Shown: positions 36,809-46,721 of the stretch, piece after piece | How the letters are laid out: each line of letters starts with the position of its first letter | How positions within the stretch are numbered: the first letter of the stretch is position 1 | Source: Chelativorans sp. YIM 93263 | GTDB lineage: Bacteria; Pseudomonadota; Alphaproteobacteria; Rhizobiales; Rhizobiaceae | DNA: 64,000 nucleotides | NCBI RefSeq assembly: GCF_028767125.1 | Contig: NZ_JAKCWP010000002.1 | Span: 248,001 to 312,000, forward strand | Reading direction: 5' to 3' | Translations under genes and position numbers: made by a program | The notes under the pieces: model-generated | The model's input: the letters and a program-made list of their open reading frames with translations, nothing else | Told to the model about the DNA's origin: nothing | Database searches by the model: none

Positions 36809-37828
36809 TCAAGCGACGCTCTCAAGGAACCCGCCGAATTCGGCCCGGGCCTCCGCCTCATTCGTGTCGTCGGCAGCTTTGCGCGCTGCGAGAGCTGCCA
36901 ATGCCCGTGCCGCGCTTTTGCCCGACAATTCAGGCGCGTTTCGGGCCACGGCCCTCATTTCCTCCATCGAGCCGTTGCAGTGAAGGACAAGATCGCATCC
37001 CGCTGCAAGGATCGCCCGCGTACGCGAGCCGAAATCCCCAGAAAGCGCATTCATCGAAACATCGTCGCTCATCAGCAGACCGTCGAAGCCGATCTCACCG
37101 CGAATGATGTCCTCGATGACCCGCCGCGATGTCGTGGAAGGATTGTCGGGATCGATCGCGGCGTAAACCACGTGCGCCGTCATCGCCATCGGCAGTCCGG
37201 AAAGCGCCTTGAACGGGATGAAGTCCTGCGCACGCAGGTCCTCCAGCGAAGCGTCAACATGCGGAAGGGCTTTATGGCTGTCCGCACCGGCCCTGCCATG
37301 TCCCGGCACATGCTTCATGACGGGCAGGATACCGCCCGCTATCAGTCCGTCCGCCGCGGCCCGGCCAAGCGCGATAACCGTGTCGGGATCATTGCCGAAA
37401 GCGCGATTGCCGATCACGTCGTGCGCGCCGGCGACGGGAACATCGAGGACGGGCAAACAATCGACGGAGAAGCCGTATCGCGCCAGATCGAAAGCGTGGA
37501 GCCGGCCAAACAGCCATGCAGCCCGCGATCCCGCTTTGCGGTCGTGCTCATAAAGAGCGCCAATGGAAGCAGCGTTCGGATAGTCCGGCGCCAAGGGCGG
37601 CCGCAGTCGCTGCACGCGCCCGCCCTCCTGATCGACGAATACCGGCGCATCTGGCCGTCCGATAGCCTCCCGCATCGCGGCTACGAGGTCGCGCACCTGC
37701 TCCGCCTCCGCGATGTTGCGCGCGAAAAGGATAAAACCCCAAGGCCGCTCGTCGCGAAAAAAGGCTGTTTCATCGGCACTGAGCCGCGTTCCCGCTGCGC
37801 CCAGGATCATCGCTTTTGATTCGCTCAT
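36809..37828 (-). CDS. nagZ: Beta-N-acetylhexosaminidase NagZ
   Basis: 339 residues from ATG 37828 (MSESKAMILGAAGTRLS). This glycoside hydrolase family 3 enzyme removes N-acetylglucosamine from anhydro-muropeptides in cytoplasmic wall recycling. Visible: RPWGFILFARNI near residue 25, FVDQEGGRVQRLRPP near 62, the catalytic histidine loop KHVPGHGRAGADSHKALP near 168 and DGLLMSDDVSM near 247 with the nucleophilic aspartate. A longer frame to 37876 lacks homology. Confidence 0.95.
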   Translation of the reverse strand: MSESKAMILGAAGTRLSADETAFFRDERPWGFILFARNIAEAEQVRDLVAAMREAIGRPDAPVFVDQEGGRVQRLRPPLAPDYPNAASIGALYEHDRKAGSRAAWLFGRLHAFDLARYGFSVDCLPVLDVPVAGAHDVIGNRAFGNDPDTVIALGRAAADGLIAGGILPVMKHVPGHGRAGADSHKALPHVDASLEDLRAQDFIPFKALSGLPMAMTAHVVYAAIDPDNPSTTSRRVIEDIIRGEIGFDGLLMSDDVSMNALSGDFGSRTRAILAAGCDLVLHCNGSMEEMRAVARNAPELSGKSAARALAALAARKAADDTNEAEARAEFGGFLESVA

Positions 37829-37897
37829 GGCGTGAGGATAGCGGCAAGCGAGTCTTAAAGCACGCGCCACCGCCAATTCAGGCGGCCGCGCGGTCGT

Positions 37898-40822
37898 TTA
37901 CTGCGAAACGAAGCAGCTACCGCCGGAGGCTTTGAGCTGCTCACACAGTTGGATCGCGTCATTCTTGGAGGACGAGGGAATGCGCACGCGGTAAAAAGTG
38001 CCTCTCCCTTCGATATCGGCCTTCACGATGTTGACGCCCCTCCCCTCCAGCACGTTGCCGAAGCGCTGCGCCAAGGACTGATAGGACGCCTGGGCACCTT
38101 CCGCTGTCGGCTGGGACGCAATTTGCACAGACCACGGAGAACCGCCGGACTGCTGGGGGGACGCAGCCGCGGTCTGCGAAGCCTCTTGCTGCTGCTGTGG
38201 CGCGGCCGATTGCTGTTGCTGCGGCGCACTGTCCGCCGCGGACACAGAGGGGGTCTGAACAGACGCTACGTTCGTCGGCCGCGACGGGGGAATCGGTCCG
38301 GAATCGGGAATTGCAAGCCCGGTCTCCCCGCTTTCCTGGACTTCGCCATTATTTGCAGAAGGTTCCGCCTGCGGCGGTTCGTTTGGTACCATGGTACCAT
38401 CGGGACGTACGACGAGAGAGCGTACCCGGCGCGGTGAGAGAGATGCCACTTCGTTAGTGCCACTTGTGTCGGTCGCTTCCGAGTCGACGGCGGCCAGTCG
38501 GTCCTCGATTTTATCTGCCACGGCATCGCCGCTTGTAACACTTTCATCAGCGAAAGTGCCGGTTCCATTACTCTCATCGGCAGGAGAGGCCGCATCGTCC
38601 TGGGTTGCCGCCAGAGCTGGTGAACCGTTCGTTTCATCTGCAGCGGACGCAGACAGATCATTCGTCACGTCTGCCGGTGGCGCGAGGGCAACCGACTGCC
38701 CGGAATTTGCTGCCGGCTGTTCAGTCGGCGCGTTCATGTCAATCCCGGGTGGCGGCAGTTCGACTGGATCTTCGGTCGTCGACACGAGACTCGCCTGTGC
38801 GGGCTGGGTATCCATGTCTTCACCCGAAACACGCTTGTAGACTTGATTGTCCTGATTAGGGATTTCGACGCCGCCCGGGTCCTCCGGTTTGACCTTTACA
38901 GGAGAGTTCTCCGCCGAAACCCGGATCGGACCGGAATCGCCATCTCCAAAGTTGAGCGCATAAACCGTTACGCCCCCGAGAACGGCAATAGCGCCGAAAA
39001 CACAGCTCGCCAGAAGAGCGCGCGAGCCCCAAAGGGCTTTGGTTGATCGAAGAGGAGGAGGAGGCGCTATCCCCGGCTCGGGCGCAAGCGAACCCTGATG
39101 GCTGTCATTCCAGCCCTGCCTGTCTTCCCAGTAGCCATGATGGGCCGCTTCGGAGTGGAAGTCATCGCGTCCGCCTGATAGGCCAGCAGCAACACCACCG
39201 CCAATGACACCGGCAGCGGCCATGCCGCCGAGGCCGTAGTCTTCTTCTTCCGCATTTTCCGACGCCACATCCCCGGACTGCGAATAACCTGCCGATTCCT
39301 CGTCCTGCGGGACGTCAGGTGCAGCCGGACCCCCAAACGCGCCGGCGAGAATCTCCTCGATCTCATCGAAATGGCCGGTTTGCTGCTTTTCCTCGCGGTA
39401 AGGCACGTCAGGAATGTCGAGATTGTCCGCCAGAGCCACGGCCCTTTCCGGCACGTCGACCGTCTCGACCTGCGGCGGCGGCGCGACATCACCCGCTGGT
39501 GCATCTGATTGGGCGCCAAAATCCGTTGCCGGCCATTCAGCCTGCGATGCATCGCCGACCACATTGTCCTCCTGCGGTAGGCCCGCATGAGAACGAGCAT
39601 CCTGCGCCGGCGCGGGCGCGTCGGAAAGCTCCGGCGCTAGCCCATGCAGATCCTCCAGCCCCGCTGCAAGCTCCTCGGCAGACAGAAGCGGCTGATCAAA
39701 ATCGGTATCCTGGCTTACTTCGGTGACAGGTGTTTGTGCACCATCCGCACCAGGTGCTGGATCGTACCCCTGTTGCGGTTCCGCGAAGCTGGCGAACGCC
39801 GGTTCTGCCGCGCTATCCTCGATCGCATCCGATGGCAGTTGCTGCGGATCGTTTTGCAGTTCGACTGGAGCGAACTCTGGCTGCACCGGGTCCACCGCCT
39901 GTGATGCAACGACCTCCTGGACCTGCGGCTCAGGTTCGCCGTAAGTTCCGAAAGCCAGTTCGGGTGGAAGGGGCCGGAAATCCGTAAAGACCGGTATATC
40001 CTGGGCCTGCGGGTCCGAAGACACAGGCTCCTGCCCATCAAACTCCGACGAGGCCTCAGCCGCGCCGGGATCGTCGGACTGACGCTCTTCATGGGTTCCG
40101 AAGGACTGTTCAGGAGGAAGCGGTTTGAAATCGATGAAAACGGGAACATCCGGATCCCGCGCATCCGCCGCTACCGACTCCTGTTCTTCGGGTTCTACCG
40201 GCTCTGCCAGGTACTCGGGGGCGGGCTCGGAAGCATCCAGATCGCCAGGCTCTTGATACGGCTCGTCGCCGGTTCTGAAAGCCAGTTCGGGAGGAAGCGG
40301 CCGGAAATCCGTGAACATCGGAGCGCTCTGGTCCGGCTCTGCCGTCAGTTCAGCATCCAAGTGCAGCGGCTCCGCCGGGTCAGAACTTGCCGGGGTCTCT
40401 TCATCGAGTTTTTCGAAAACCTGATCGAGCTCCGCGTCCACGCTTGCAGCAGGCGCGTCGAGCCCGTCACCCAGGCTCAAGGCCTGATCGAGTTCGGCAG
40501 CCAGCGTATCCTCCGGCACCGAATCGTGAGCGGATATTTCGGGATAGTGTTGCGCGGGGACCGGCTCCTCGTCCTGTGAGGCCGCGACGGGCGCCGGCAT
40601 CTCCTCCGGCACCTGCTGTTCCTCCTGACCGAGCGAAAGCCCGCCCATGAGTTCCTGCTCGAGATCAAGCGCCAGGTCATCGTGCGGCTCTTGCGCATCG
40701 TCCTGTGCCGGAGGCTGAGCCTCACCCGATCCATAGCCCATGATCCGCGTCAGCTCGGCAAAAGGGTCGTCCTCGAGGAGTTTACCCTGCTCCGTGCTTT
40801 TTCCGTTGTTGCTGTCAGCCAT
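37898..40822 (-). CDS. Large SPOR domain membrane protein with acidic repeats
   Basis: 974 residues, unusually long. Residues 1 to about 600 form an acidic, Pro/Glu/Asp/Gln-rich cytoplasmic region. Three copies of (M/I/V)F(T/I)DF(R/K)PLPPE(L/Q)(A/S)F occur near residues 170, 228 and 277. One helix (ALLASCVFGAIAVLGGVTVYA) lies at about 603-623. A periplasmic Ser/Asp/Gln-rich stalk then leads to a C-terminal SPOR domain (WSVQIASQPTAEGAQASYQS to the final CEQLKASGGSCFVSQ). SPOR domains bind denuded glycan strands at division septa. The position between argS and nagZ is usual for this order, but the repeats look lineage-specific. Confidence 0.85.
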   Translation of the reverse strand: MADSNNGKSTEQGKLLEDDPFAELTRIMGYGSGEAQPPAQDDAQEPHDDLALDLEQELMGGLSLGQEEQQVPEEMPAPVAASQDEEPVPAQHYPEISAHDSVPEDTLAAELDQALSLGDGLDAPAASVDAELDQVFEKLDEETPASSDPAEPLHLDAELTAEPDQSAPMFTDFRPLPPELAFRTGDEPYQEPGDLDASEPAPEYLAEPVEPEEQESVAADARDPDVPVFIDFKPLPPEQSFGTHEERQSDDPGAAEASSEFDGQEPVSSDPQAQDIPVFTDFRPLPPELAFGTYGEPEPQVQEVVASQAVDPVQPEFAPVELQNDPQQLPSDAIEDSAAEPAFASFAEPQQGYDPAPGADGAQTPVTEVSQDTDFDQPLLSAEELAAGLEDLHGLAPELSDAPAPAQDARSHAGLPQEDNVVGDASQAEWPATDFGAQSDAPAGDVAPPPQVETVDVPERAVALADNLDIPDVPYREEKQQTGHFDEIEEILAGAFGGPAAPDVPQDEESAGYSQSGDVASENAEEEDYGLGGMAAAGVIGGGVAAGLSGGRDDFHSEAAHHGYWEDRQGWNDSHQGSLAPEPGIAPPPPLRSTKALWGSRALLASCVFGAIAVLGGVTVYALNFGDGDSGPIRVSAENSPVKVKPEDPGGVEIPNQDNQVYKRVSGEDMDTQPAQASLVSTTEDPVELPPPGIDMNAPTEQPAANSGQSVALAPPADVTNDLSASAADETNGSPALAATQDDAASPADESNGTGTFADESVTSGDAVADKIEDRLAAVDSEATDTSGTNEVASLSPRRVRSLVVRPDGTMVPNEPPQAEPSANNGEVQESGETGLAIPDSGPIPPSRPTNVASVQTPSVSAADSAPQQQQSAAPQQQQEASQTAAASPQQSGGSPWSVQIASQPTAEGAQASYQSLAQRFGNVLEGRGVNIVKADIEGRGTFYRVRIPSSSKNDAIQLCEQLKASGGSCFVSQ

Positions 40823-40906
40823 ATTCCCAAACCCGATCGGACACCTGTGGCGTCACTGTTCGTGGCACTACCAGCGCAATATGGGCAAAAGGTGACAGGC
40901 TGCGCT

Positions 40907-42664
40907 TCAGCGCATTTCCGCCGGAGCTTCCGCACCGACAAGCGCCAGTGCGGATGTAACGACATCGCAAACAGCCTGCACCAGACCCAGCCTGGCACGA
41001 GACAACTCTGGGTCGTTAACTTTAACAAATCGTAAGCGATCTGTCTCCGTTCCGCGATTCCACTGTGCATGGAACTGGCTGGAGAGGTCGTAGAGGTAGA
41101 AGGCGAGCCGGTGCGGCTCCAGCGTCTGGGCAGCGCTTTCGATCAGCCGCGGATACTCGGCCAGCTTGCGGATCAGCGCAATCTCGCCCTCGTCCTTCAG
41201 CAGGTGCAGCGCCTTCTTCATGTCCGCACGATCGAAGCGCTCCACGCCTAACTGCTCGCGTGCCTGCCGGAACACCGAGTGGCAGCGCGCCGAAGCATAC
41301 TGCACGTAAAAGACCGGGTTGTCCTTGGACTGCTCCGTCACCTTGGCGAAGTCGAAGTCGAGCGGCGCATCGGACTTGCGGTAAAGCATCATGAAGCGCA
41401 CCGGGTCGCGCCCCACCTCTTCGATCACTTCGCGAAGCGTGACGAACTCCCCTGCCCGCTTTGACATCCGCACCGGCTCCCCATCGCGGTAGAGCTTGAC
41501 GAGCTGACACAAGAGCACCGAAAGCTCCAGCGTATTGTCTGAGATCGCCCGCGCCAGCGCCTCCAGCCGCTTCACGTACCCGCCATGATCAGCACCCAGT
41601 AAATAGATCAGGTGCTCGAAGCCGCGGGAGTACTTGTCCTTCATGTAGGCGACATCGGCGGCGAAATAGGTGTAACTGCCGTCCGACTTGATGAGCGGCC
41701 GGTCGATGTCGTCGCCCACCTCCGTCGATCGGAAGAGCGTCTGCTCCCGGTCTTCCCAGTCCTCCGGCTTCTGCCCCTTGGGCGGCGGCAGCTTGCCCTT
41801 ATAGACATGCCCCTTCATTGTCAGGTCGTTGACCGCGGAGCGGATCGCCCCTCCGTTTCCGGCATGCAGCGAGCGCTCGGAGAAGAACACGTCGTGATGC
41901 ACGTTGAGCGCGGCGAGATCCTCGCGGATCATCGCCATCATGGCGTCGATCGCCCTGTTCTTAGTGATCTCCAACGCGTCCGCCTCCGGCATCTCCAGAA
42001 GCTTTGTGCCGTACTCCTCGGCCAGCGCCTTGCCGAGCGGCTTGAGATAATCGCCTGGATAAAGCCCCTCGGGGATCGCGCTGATGCTCTCGCCCAGCGC
42101 TTCACGGTAGCGCAGCAGTACGGAGCGGCCGAGCACATCTATCTGCGCTCCCGCATCGTTGATGTAGTACTCCTTGGTCACATCATAGCCGGCGAAGGCG
42201 AGCAGGTTCGCCAGCGCGTCCCCCACGACCGCGCCGCGGCAATGGCCGACATGCATTGGCCCTGTTGGATTGGCCGAAACATACTCGACATTGACCTTAC
42301 GGCCCTTGCCCACCGGCGAGCGGCCGTAATCCTCGCCCAGATCCAGCATTTCGGCCAGCCGTGCCTGCCAGAACGCGTCCGACAGGCGCAGATTGACGAA
42401 TCCCGGCCCGGCGATGCTCGCCTCGGCCACGTCGGGGTCGTCGGCAAGCTTTTCCGCCAGCCGCTCGCCGAGCCCGCGCGGGTTTTCGCCGACCGCCTTG
42501 GACAGCACCATCGCTGCGTTGGTGGCCAAGTCGCCGTGGCTCGGATCGCGCGGTGGCTCCACATTCACGCGGGAGAGATTCAGCTCACCCCCGTCCTTCG
42601 GCTCCAGCTCGAGGGATTTGACGGCATTGACGACCCGATCGGAGAAATCGGCAAAGATATTCAT
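40907..42664 (-). CDS. argS: Arginyl-tRNA synthetase
   Basis: 585 residues from ATG 42664 ([15 protein letters not shown]); a frame to 42694 has extra residues unlike the family. Class I synthetase with the N-terminal additional domain, [15 protein letters not shown] (HIGH-type motif) near residue 120, and [13 protein letters not shown] (KMSKS-type) near 400. The C-terminal anticodon domain ends in the DALR fold. It is upstream of the SPOR gene by 84 bp and follows dgt after 65 bp. Confidence 0.95.
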   Translation of the reverse strand: MNIFADFSDRVVNAVKSLELEPKDGGELNLSRVNVEPPRDPSHGDLATNAAMVLSKAVGENPRGLGERLAEKLADDPDVAEASIAGPGFVNLRLSDAFWQARLAEMLDLGEDYGRSPVGKGRKVNVEYVSANPTGPMHVGHCRGAVVGDALANLLAFAGYDVTKEYYINDAGAQIDVLGRSVLLRYREALGESISAIPEGLYPGDYLKPLGKALAEEYGTKLLEMPEADALEITKNRAIDAMMAMIREDLAALNVHHDVFFSERSLHAGNGGAIRSAVNDLTMKGHVYKGKLPPPKGQKPEDWEDREQTLFRSTEVGDDIDRPLIKSDGSYTYFAADVAYMKDKYSRGFEHLIYLLGADHGGYVKRLEALARAISDNTLELSVLLCQLVKLYRDGEPVRMSKRAGEFVTLREVIEEVGRDPVRFMMLYRKSDAPLDFDFAKVTEQSKDNPVFYVQYASARCHSVFRQAREQLGVERFDRADMKKALHLLKDEGEIALIRKLAEYPRLIESAAQTLEPHRLAFYLYDLSSQFHAQWNRGTETDRLRFVKVNDPELSRARLGLVQAVCDVVTSALALVGAEAPAEMR

Positions 42665-42729
42665 GGACAGTGTCCCGGAATGCGTAACCTTCATTGGCGG
42701 CGGTACATAGCGCCGGACGTGGCCTGCGC

Positions 42730-43941
42730 CTAGCTCAAATCGGGAGTCCGGTCAAACAGGCGCAGATGCTCCTTCAATGCATATGTGTCAGTCATACCGG
42801 CAAGAAAGTCCGCCACGTCGCGCGCCTTGACCCGGTCCTCCGCCCGGTCCAGCCCCTCGCGCCAGCCCTCCGGCATCTCGCGCGGCTCGGCAAAATAGGC
42901 ATCGAAAAGGTCGCGCACCACCTGATCGGCCGCCCGGCGCACTTCCAGCACGGAGGGGTGACGGTAGAGATTGCCGTAGAGAAACGCCTTCAGCGCCTTC
43001 TCTTCCGTTCTCATCTGCCCCGAAAACGACACCATCGTAAGCCCCGCATCCCGGATATCGTCGATTGACGCCGGTTTCAGCGCGTCGATGTTCGAGCGCG
43101 CCGTCGCGATCACATCCTCCACCATCGCCGTAATTTGGCGGCGCATCAGTTCGTGCCCGGTGCGAACGGCATCGAGTGTCGGATAGCGCTCGCCCACCAC
43201 CTTTAATATGCGGCCGGGCAGTTCCACCTCCCGCAGCATGTCGAGAGTAAGCAGGTCGGCGCGCAAGCCGTCGTCGATGTCGTGGGCGTTATAGGCGATA
43301 TCGTCTGCGATGGCCGCACACTGCGCTTCCAGGCTGGCGAAGCGGCTCAATTCAAGATCGTGCAATTCATTGTAGATGCGGATCGCCCGCGGCACCGGGC
43401 CGTCGACCCCGCGACCGTCCCCGTCCTCCAACGGGCCGTTGTGCTTCACCAGCCCTTCGAGCGTCTCCCATGAAAGGTTCAGCCCGTCGAACTCCGCATA
43501 ACGGCGCTCCAGCCGCGTGACCACGCGCAGCGCCTGCGCATTGTGGTCGAAACCGCCCCAGGGCGCCATCTTCTCGTTCAGCGCCTCCTCACCCGTATGC
43601 CCGAAGGGCGTGTGGCCGAAATCGTGCACCAGCGCAACCGCCTCGGCCAGATCCTCGTCACAGCATAACGCCCTTGCGAGCGCGCGGGCGATCTGAGCCA
43701 CCTCGATAGAGTGGGTCAACCGCGTGCGATAATGGTCGCCTTCATGAGCGATGAAGACCTGTGTCTTGTGCTTCAGCCTGCGAAATGCTGTTGAATGGAT
43801 AATCCGGTCGCGGTCCCGCTGAAACGGTGTGCGCGTTGGACTTTCCGGCTCCGGATGGAACCGCCCGCGCGTTCGCGCAGGATCGCAGGCATAGACCGCG
43901 CGCGGCCGATATCCGAAGCCTATATCAGTGGAGCCCGTCAT
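42730..43941 (-). CDS. dgt: Deoxyguanosinetriphosphate triphosphohydrolase-like protein
   Basis: 403 residues from ATG 43941 ([15 protein letters not shown]). The HD phosphohydrolase cleaves dNTPs to nucleoside and triphosphate. Seen are [22 protein letters not shown] (core [16 protein letters not shown]), [16 protein letters not shown] near residue 75, [16 protein letters not shown] near 105 with the metal-binding HD, and later [18 protein letters not shown]. The upstream frame continues to 43977. It is divergent from erpA. Confidence 0.92.
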   Translation of the reverse strand: MTGSTDIGFGYRPRAVYACDPARTRGRFHPEPESPTRTPFQRDRDRIIHSTAFRRLKHKTQVFIAHEGDHYRTRLTHSIEVAQIARALARALCCDEDLAEAVALVHDFGHTPFGHTGEEALNEKMAPWGGFDHNAQALRVVTRLERRYAEFDGLNLSWETLEGLVKHNGPLEDGDGRGVDGPVPRAIRIYNELHDLELSRFASLEAQCAAIADDIAYNAHDIDDGLRADLLTLDMLREVELPGRILKVVGERYPTLDAVRTGHELMRRQITAMVEDVIATARSNIDALKPASIDDIRDAGLTMVSFSGQMRTEEKALKAFLYGNLYRHPSVLEVRRAADQVVRDLFDAYFAEPREMPEGWREGLDRAEDRVKARDVADFLAGMTDTYALKEHLRLFDRTPDLS

Positions 43942-43953
43942 GATTGCCGCTTG

Positions 43954-43982
43954 TTGACTCGCTGCCTTCCCGTTCATACCTA
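43954..43982 (+). promoter_or_regulatory. Candidate erpA promoter
   Basis: TTGACT (43954-43959), 17 bases, TACCTA (43977-43982), followed 30 bp later by the erpA start. The -35 is strong, the -10 only fair. It lies in the 71-bp interval between the divergent dgt and erpA starts. Confidence 0.4.
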
Positions 43983-44012
43983 TCTAGTCTGGATAAAAGC
44001 AAGGTGACCCCC

Positions 44013-44363
44013 ATGGGTATTGATGCCAAGTCGGACATGAAGGGCGTCGAACTGACCGATGCCGCGGCAAAGCGTATCGTTAAGGTTCTTGAGTCCGAAC
44101 CGGACAAGATTGCCTTACGCGTTTCGGTCCAGGGCGGCGGCTGTTCCGGTTTTTCCTATGAGTTCGACCTTGTCAGCGAACGCGAGGAGGATGACCACGT
44201 CATCGAGAAGAACGGTGCGACTGTATTCATAGACGAGCTGTCGCTGGTCTATATGGGAGGTTCAGAGATCGACTTCGTCGACGACCTGATCGGCCAGTCA
44301 TTCCAGATCAACAATCCCAACGCCGTTGCCTCCTGCGGCTGCGGCACCAGCTTTTCAATTTAA
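44013..44363 (+). CDS. erpA: Iron-sulfur cluster insertion protein ErpA
   Basis: 116 residues from ATG 44013 (MGIDAKSDMKGVELTD), with AAGGTGACC upstream. A-type Fe-S carrier; the three ligand cysteines are in GGGCSGFSYEF near residue 45 and SCGCGTSFSI at the C-terminus. It hands clusters from the assembly scaffold to apo-proteins. The ending FQINNPNAVASCGCGTSFSI (core NPNAVASCGCGTSFSI) is typical. ErpA rather than IscA is suggested by the conserved divergent pairing with dgt in this order. Confidence 0.9.
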   Translation: MGIDAKSDMKGVELTDAAAKRIVKVLESEPDKIALRVSVQGGGCSGFSYEFDLVSEREEDDHVIEKNGATVFIDELSLVYMGGSEIDFVDDLIGQSFQINNPNAVASCGCGTSFSI

Positions 44364-44472
44364 AACGGTTTTCACTCCCGCGTGGCACTTTCCGGTTTCG
44401 CCCTTCTGGCGGAACCGGGCGTTATGTCCAGTAGTTAATACGGCAATCTGTAGCTCCAAGGGAGACAGAGCG

Positions 44473-44937
44473 ATGCTTAAGCCAACGCTCCGGATTGCCG
44501 CTCTCGCCGGCGTGCTTCTCACTCCTACCTTTGCCGCCGCAGTACCGGCTGTCGTGACGACGGACCTGAACATCCGCACCGGACCGGGTACGCAATATCA
44601 GCGCATGGGTACGATCCCCGACGGATACTCCCTCGAAGTCGAATCCTGTGCCAGCGGCTACAATTGGTGTCATGTCTACTGGCGCGGGCGAACCGGCTGG
44701 GTATCGGGCAACTATCTGGCCTACCTGGAACGAAGCCGCCGTGCCCCCTTTCCACAAGTCGGTGTTTCCATCGGTGTCGTGGGGATAGAGTTCGGCGTTG
44801 ACCGGCGGAGGCTGGGTTGGCGCGGTCACCATTGGCGCGGCAGATGGGATTGGGACCGCCGCTGGCGTCATCATCGGCGCTGGGACGACGATCGGCGCTG
44901 GCGCGGACGCCCGCCCCGCCGGTGGTACCGCGACTGA
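44473..44937 (+). CDS. Secreted SH3 domain protein with Arg/Trp-rich tail
   Basis: 154 residues from ATG 44473, preceded by GGGAGACAGAGCG. A signal peptide (MLKPTLRIAALAGVLLTP, cut after AAA) is followed by a bacterial SH3 domain: LNIRTGPGTQYQRMGTIPDG near residue 32 and WCHVYWRGRTGWVSGNYL near 66. The last 45 residues alternate Trp, Arg, His and Asp (RWDWDRRWRHHRRWDDDRR), highly basic. SH3b domains often bind cell wall. The function is unknown. It follows erpA by 109 bp, perhaps with its own promoter. Confidence 0.85.
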   Translation: MLKPTLRIAALAGVLLTPTFAAAVPAVVTTDLNIRTGPGTQYQRMGTIPDGYSLEVESCASGYNWCHVYWRGRTGWVSGNYLAYLERSRRAPFPQVGVSIGVVGIEFGVDRRRLGWRGHHWRGRWDWDRRWRHHRRWDDDRRWRGRPPRRWYRD

Positions 44938-45023
44938 CGCGAACAAACTTTGCTTCCAGCAGAAGACCCTCCAGGCGCTGTCATCGGCGCTAGAAAGGTG
45001 CGCGGCGCGCGCCCTGAATATTA

Positions 45024-46502
45024 CTATTCCCGCCAGAAGACTGGCGAAAGTAATACGAGCACAGCCAATATCTCCAGCCGGCCAAGCAGCATCGCAGCCA
45101 CGAGAATCCACTTCGCTGCATCGGAAAGAGGCGCGAAATTACCGGCCGGTCCAATCACCTCTCCCAAGCCGGGGCCAACATTCGTCAGCGCGGTCAATGC
45201 ACCCGTCAGTGCCGTGACGAAATCGACCTGCGCAAGCGAGAGGAGAAGGGTGAACGTACACAGAAGCAGAAGGAACACTGCGATGAACAGAACGACGGCG
45301 CGTTGCATTTCCCGATCGACTGTTCGGTGGGCATAACGAACCGTTTCCACGGAGCTTGGATAGATGAGCCTGCAAAGCCCGCTAGCCAGCAATTCGAACA
45401 TGATGTTAAAGCGATAGGCCTTGACTCCGCCCGACGTCGAACCGGAGCAACCTCCGAGGAAAGTAGCGACGAATGCGCAGGCAACGACGAACGGTCCCCA
45501 AGCGGAGTAGTCGCCGCTCGCGTATCCTGTGGTCGTTATGATCGACACGAAGTTGAAAGCTGAATGCGTAAGAGCAGTGCCCAGGGGCACGTCCGCCGTC
45601 AATCGCCAGTAGACTGCTACCATCAGGACAAAAGCGGCACAGTAGCCGGCGAATACCTTGATTTGCGGGTCGCCGAGGGGATCGACCCTGCCACGGAGTG
45701 CCAGGAGGATGAGGATCGAGAAAGGCAATGCGGCAACGAACATGAAAAATGTCCCAACCCACAGCACGGCGGGTGTTTCACTATAATGCCCGAGTGAAGC
45801 ATCATGGGTCGAGAATCCGCCGGTCGCCAGCGTCGTCATGGCGTGATTCATCGCATCGAATCCAGTCATTCCGGCGATCTTGTAGGCCACCGCGCAGGCA
45901 AAGGTGAGAAGCGTGTACGCGGCTACGAGCGTCGCCATGAAGGAGGAAAGGCGTGCAATAGGCCGGTCACCGATGTCCGATGATTCGATCCTCAAATAAG
46001 AAACGCCACCGACCCTGAGAAAGGGAAGGACGAACAGCCCAAGGGCAATCACTCCGACACCGCCGATCCATTGCAAAACGGAACGCCACAGGAGAAGTCC
46101 CGGCGGCAGACTATCGAGCCCCGAGATCACGGTCGATCCGGTGGTCGTCAGGGCGGATACGGATTCGAAAACCGCATCCGTCAGGCTCAGTTCGAACGAC
46201 GCCAAATAGAGGGGCACGGCGCCAGCCGCGGCGGTCGTGATCCAGAGGATGTTGACGAGCAGAAAACCGAATCGTGCCGACACGGGCGGTCGAACACCCT
46301 GCGTCGCCGTTGCAACACCGATTGCCAACCCGCCGATGAGAGAAGCGGAAATCGCAAATACGAGCCAGTCTGCGTTGCCGACATAAAGATCGACCACCGC
46401 GGGCAGTATCATGAACGCCGCGACATATCCTACGAATACTGCAGCGATAAAGGTAACGGATCGAAGGTGAAGAGTGTCCAATGAAAGCGCCCGGGACCCC
46501 AA
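45024..46502 (-). CDS. trkH: Trk/Ktr-type potassium uptake protein TrkH
   Basis: 492 residues. Four membrane-pore-membrane repeats form the K+ path; the four selectivity-filter loops are SALTTTGSTVIS near residue 112, TLATGGFSTHD near 228, SIITTTGYASGD near 320, and LTNVGPGLGEV near 440. The partner TrkA is not in this window. The gene is isolated, converging on the SH3 gene (86 bp gap) with 219 bp to lpxB upstream of it. Confidence 0.93.
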   Translation of the reverse strand: MGSRALSLDTLHLRSVTFIAAVFVGYVAAFMILPAVVDLYVGNADWLVFAISASLIGGLAIGVATATQGVRPPVSARFGFLLVNILWITTAAAGAVPLYLASFELSLTDAVFESVSALTTTGSTVISGLDSLPPGLLLWRSVLQWIGGVGVIALGLFVLPFLRVGGVSYLRIESSDIGDRPIARLSSFMATLVAAYTLLTFACAVAYKIAGMTGFDAMNHAMTTLATGGFSTHDASLGHYSETPAVLWVGTFFMFVAALPFSILILLALRGRVDPLGDPQIKVFAGYCAAFVLMVAVYWRLTADVPLGTALTHSAFNFVSIITTTGYASGDYSAWGPFVVACAFVATFLGGCSGSTSGGVKAYRFNIMFELLASGLCRLIYPSSVETVRYAHRTVDREMQRAVVLFIAVFLLLLCTFTLLLSLAQVDFVTALTGALTALTNVGPGLGEVIGPAGNFAPLSDAAKWILVAAMLLGRLEILAVLVLLSPVFWRE

Positions 46503-46721
46503 AAAGGAATCAATGTCGATGCTCTATGCTACTACGCCCCCAGAATTGCAGTAGCAATTTGATTCCGCGGCCGATCCGAAGTGAAGACGGCGGTGATATC
46601 CGGCACGAAGGCGCAAAGTGCGGTCCCCACTTCACTCCGTACAGGCTGACGAGCGTGAGGTGCGTTTCCGAACGTGCTGTCGTGTTTCGCCACCCCTCTG
46701 GCGATTCCGGAAAGCCACCGG

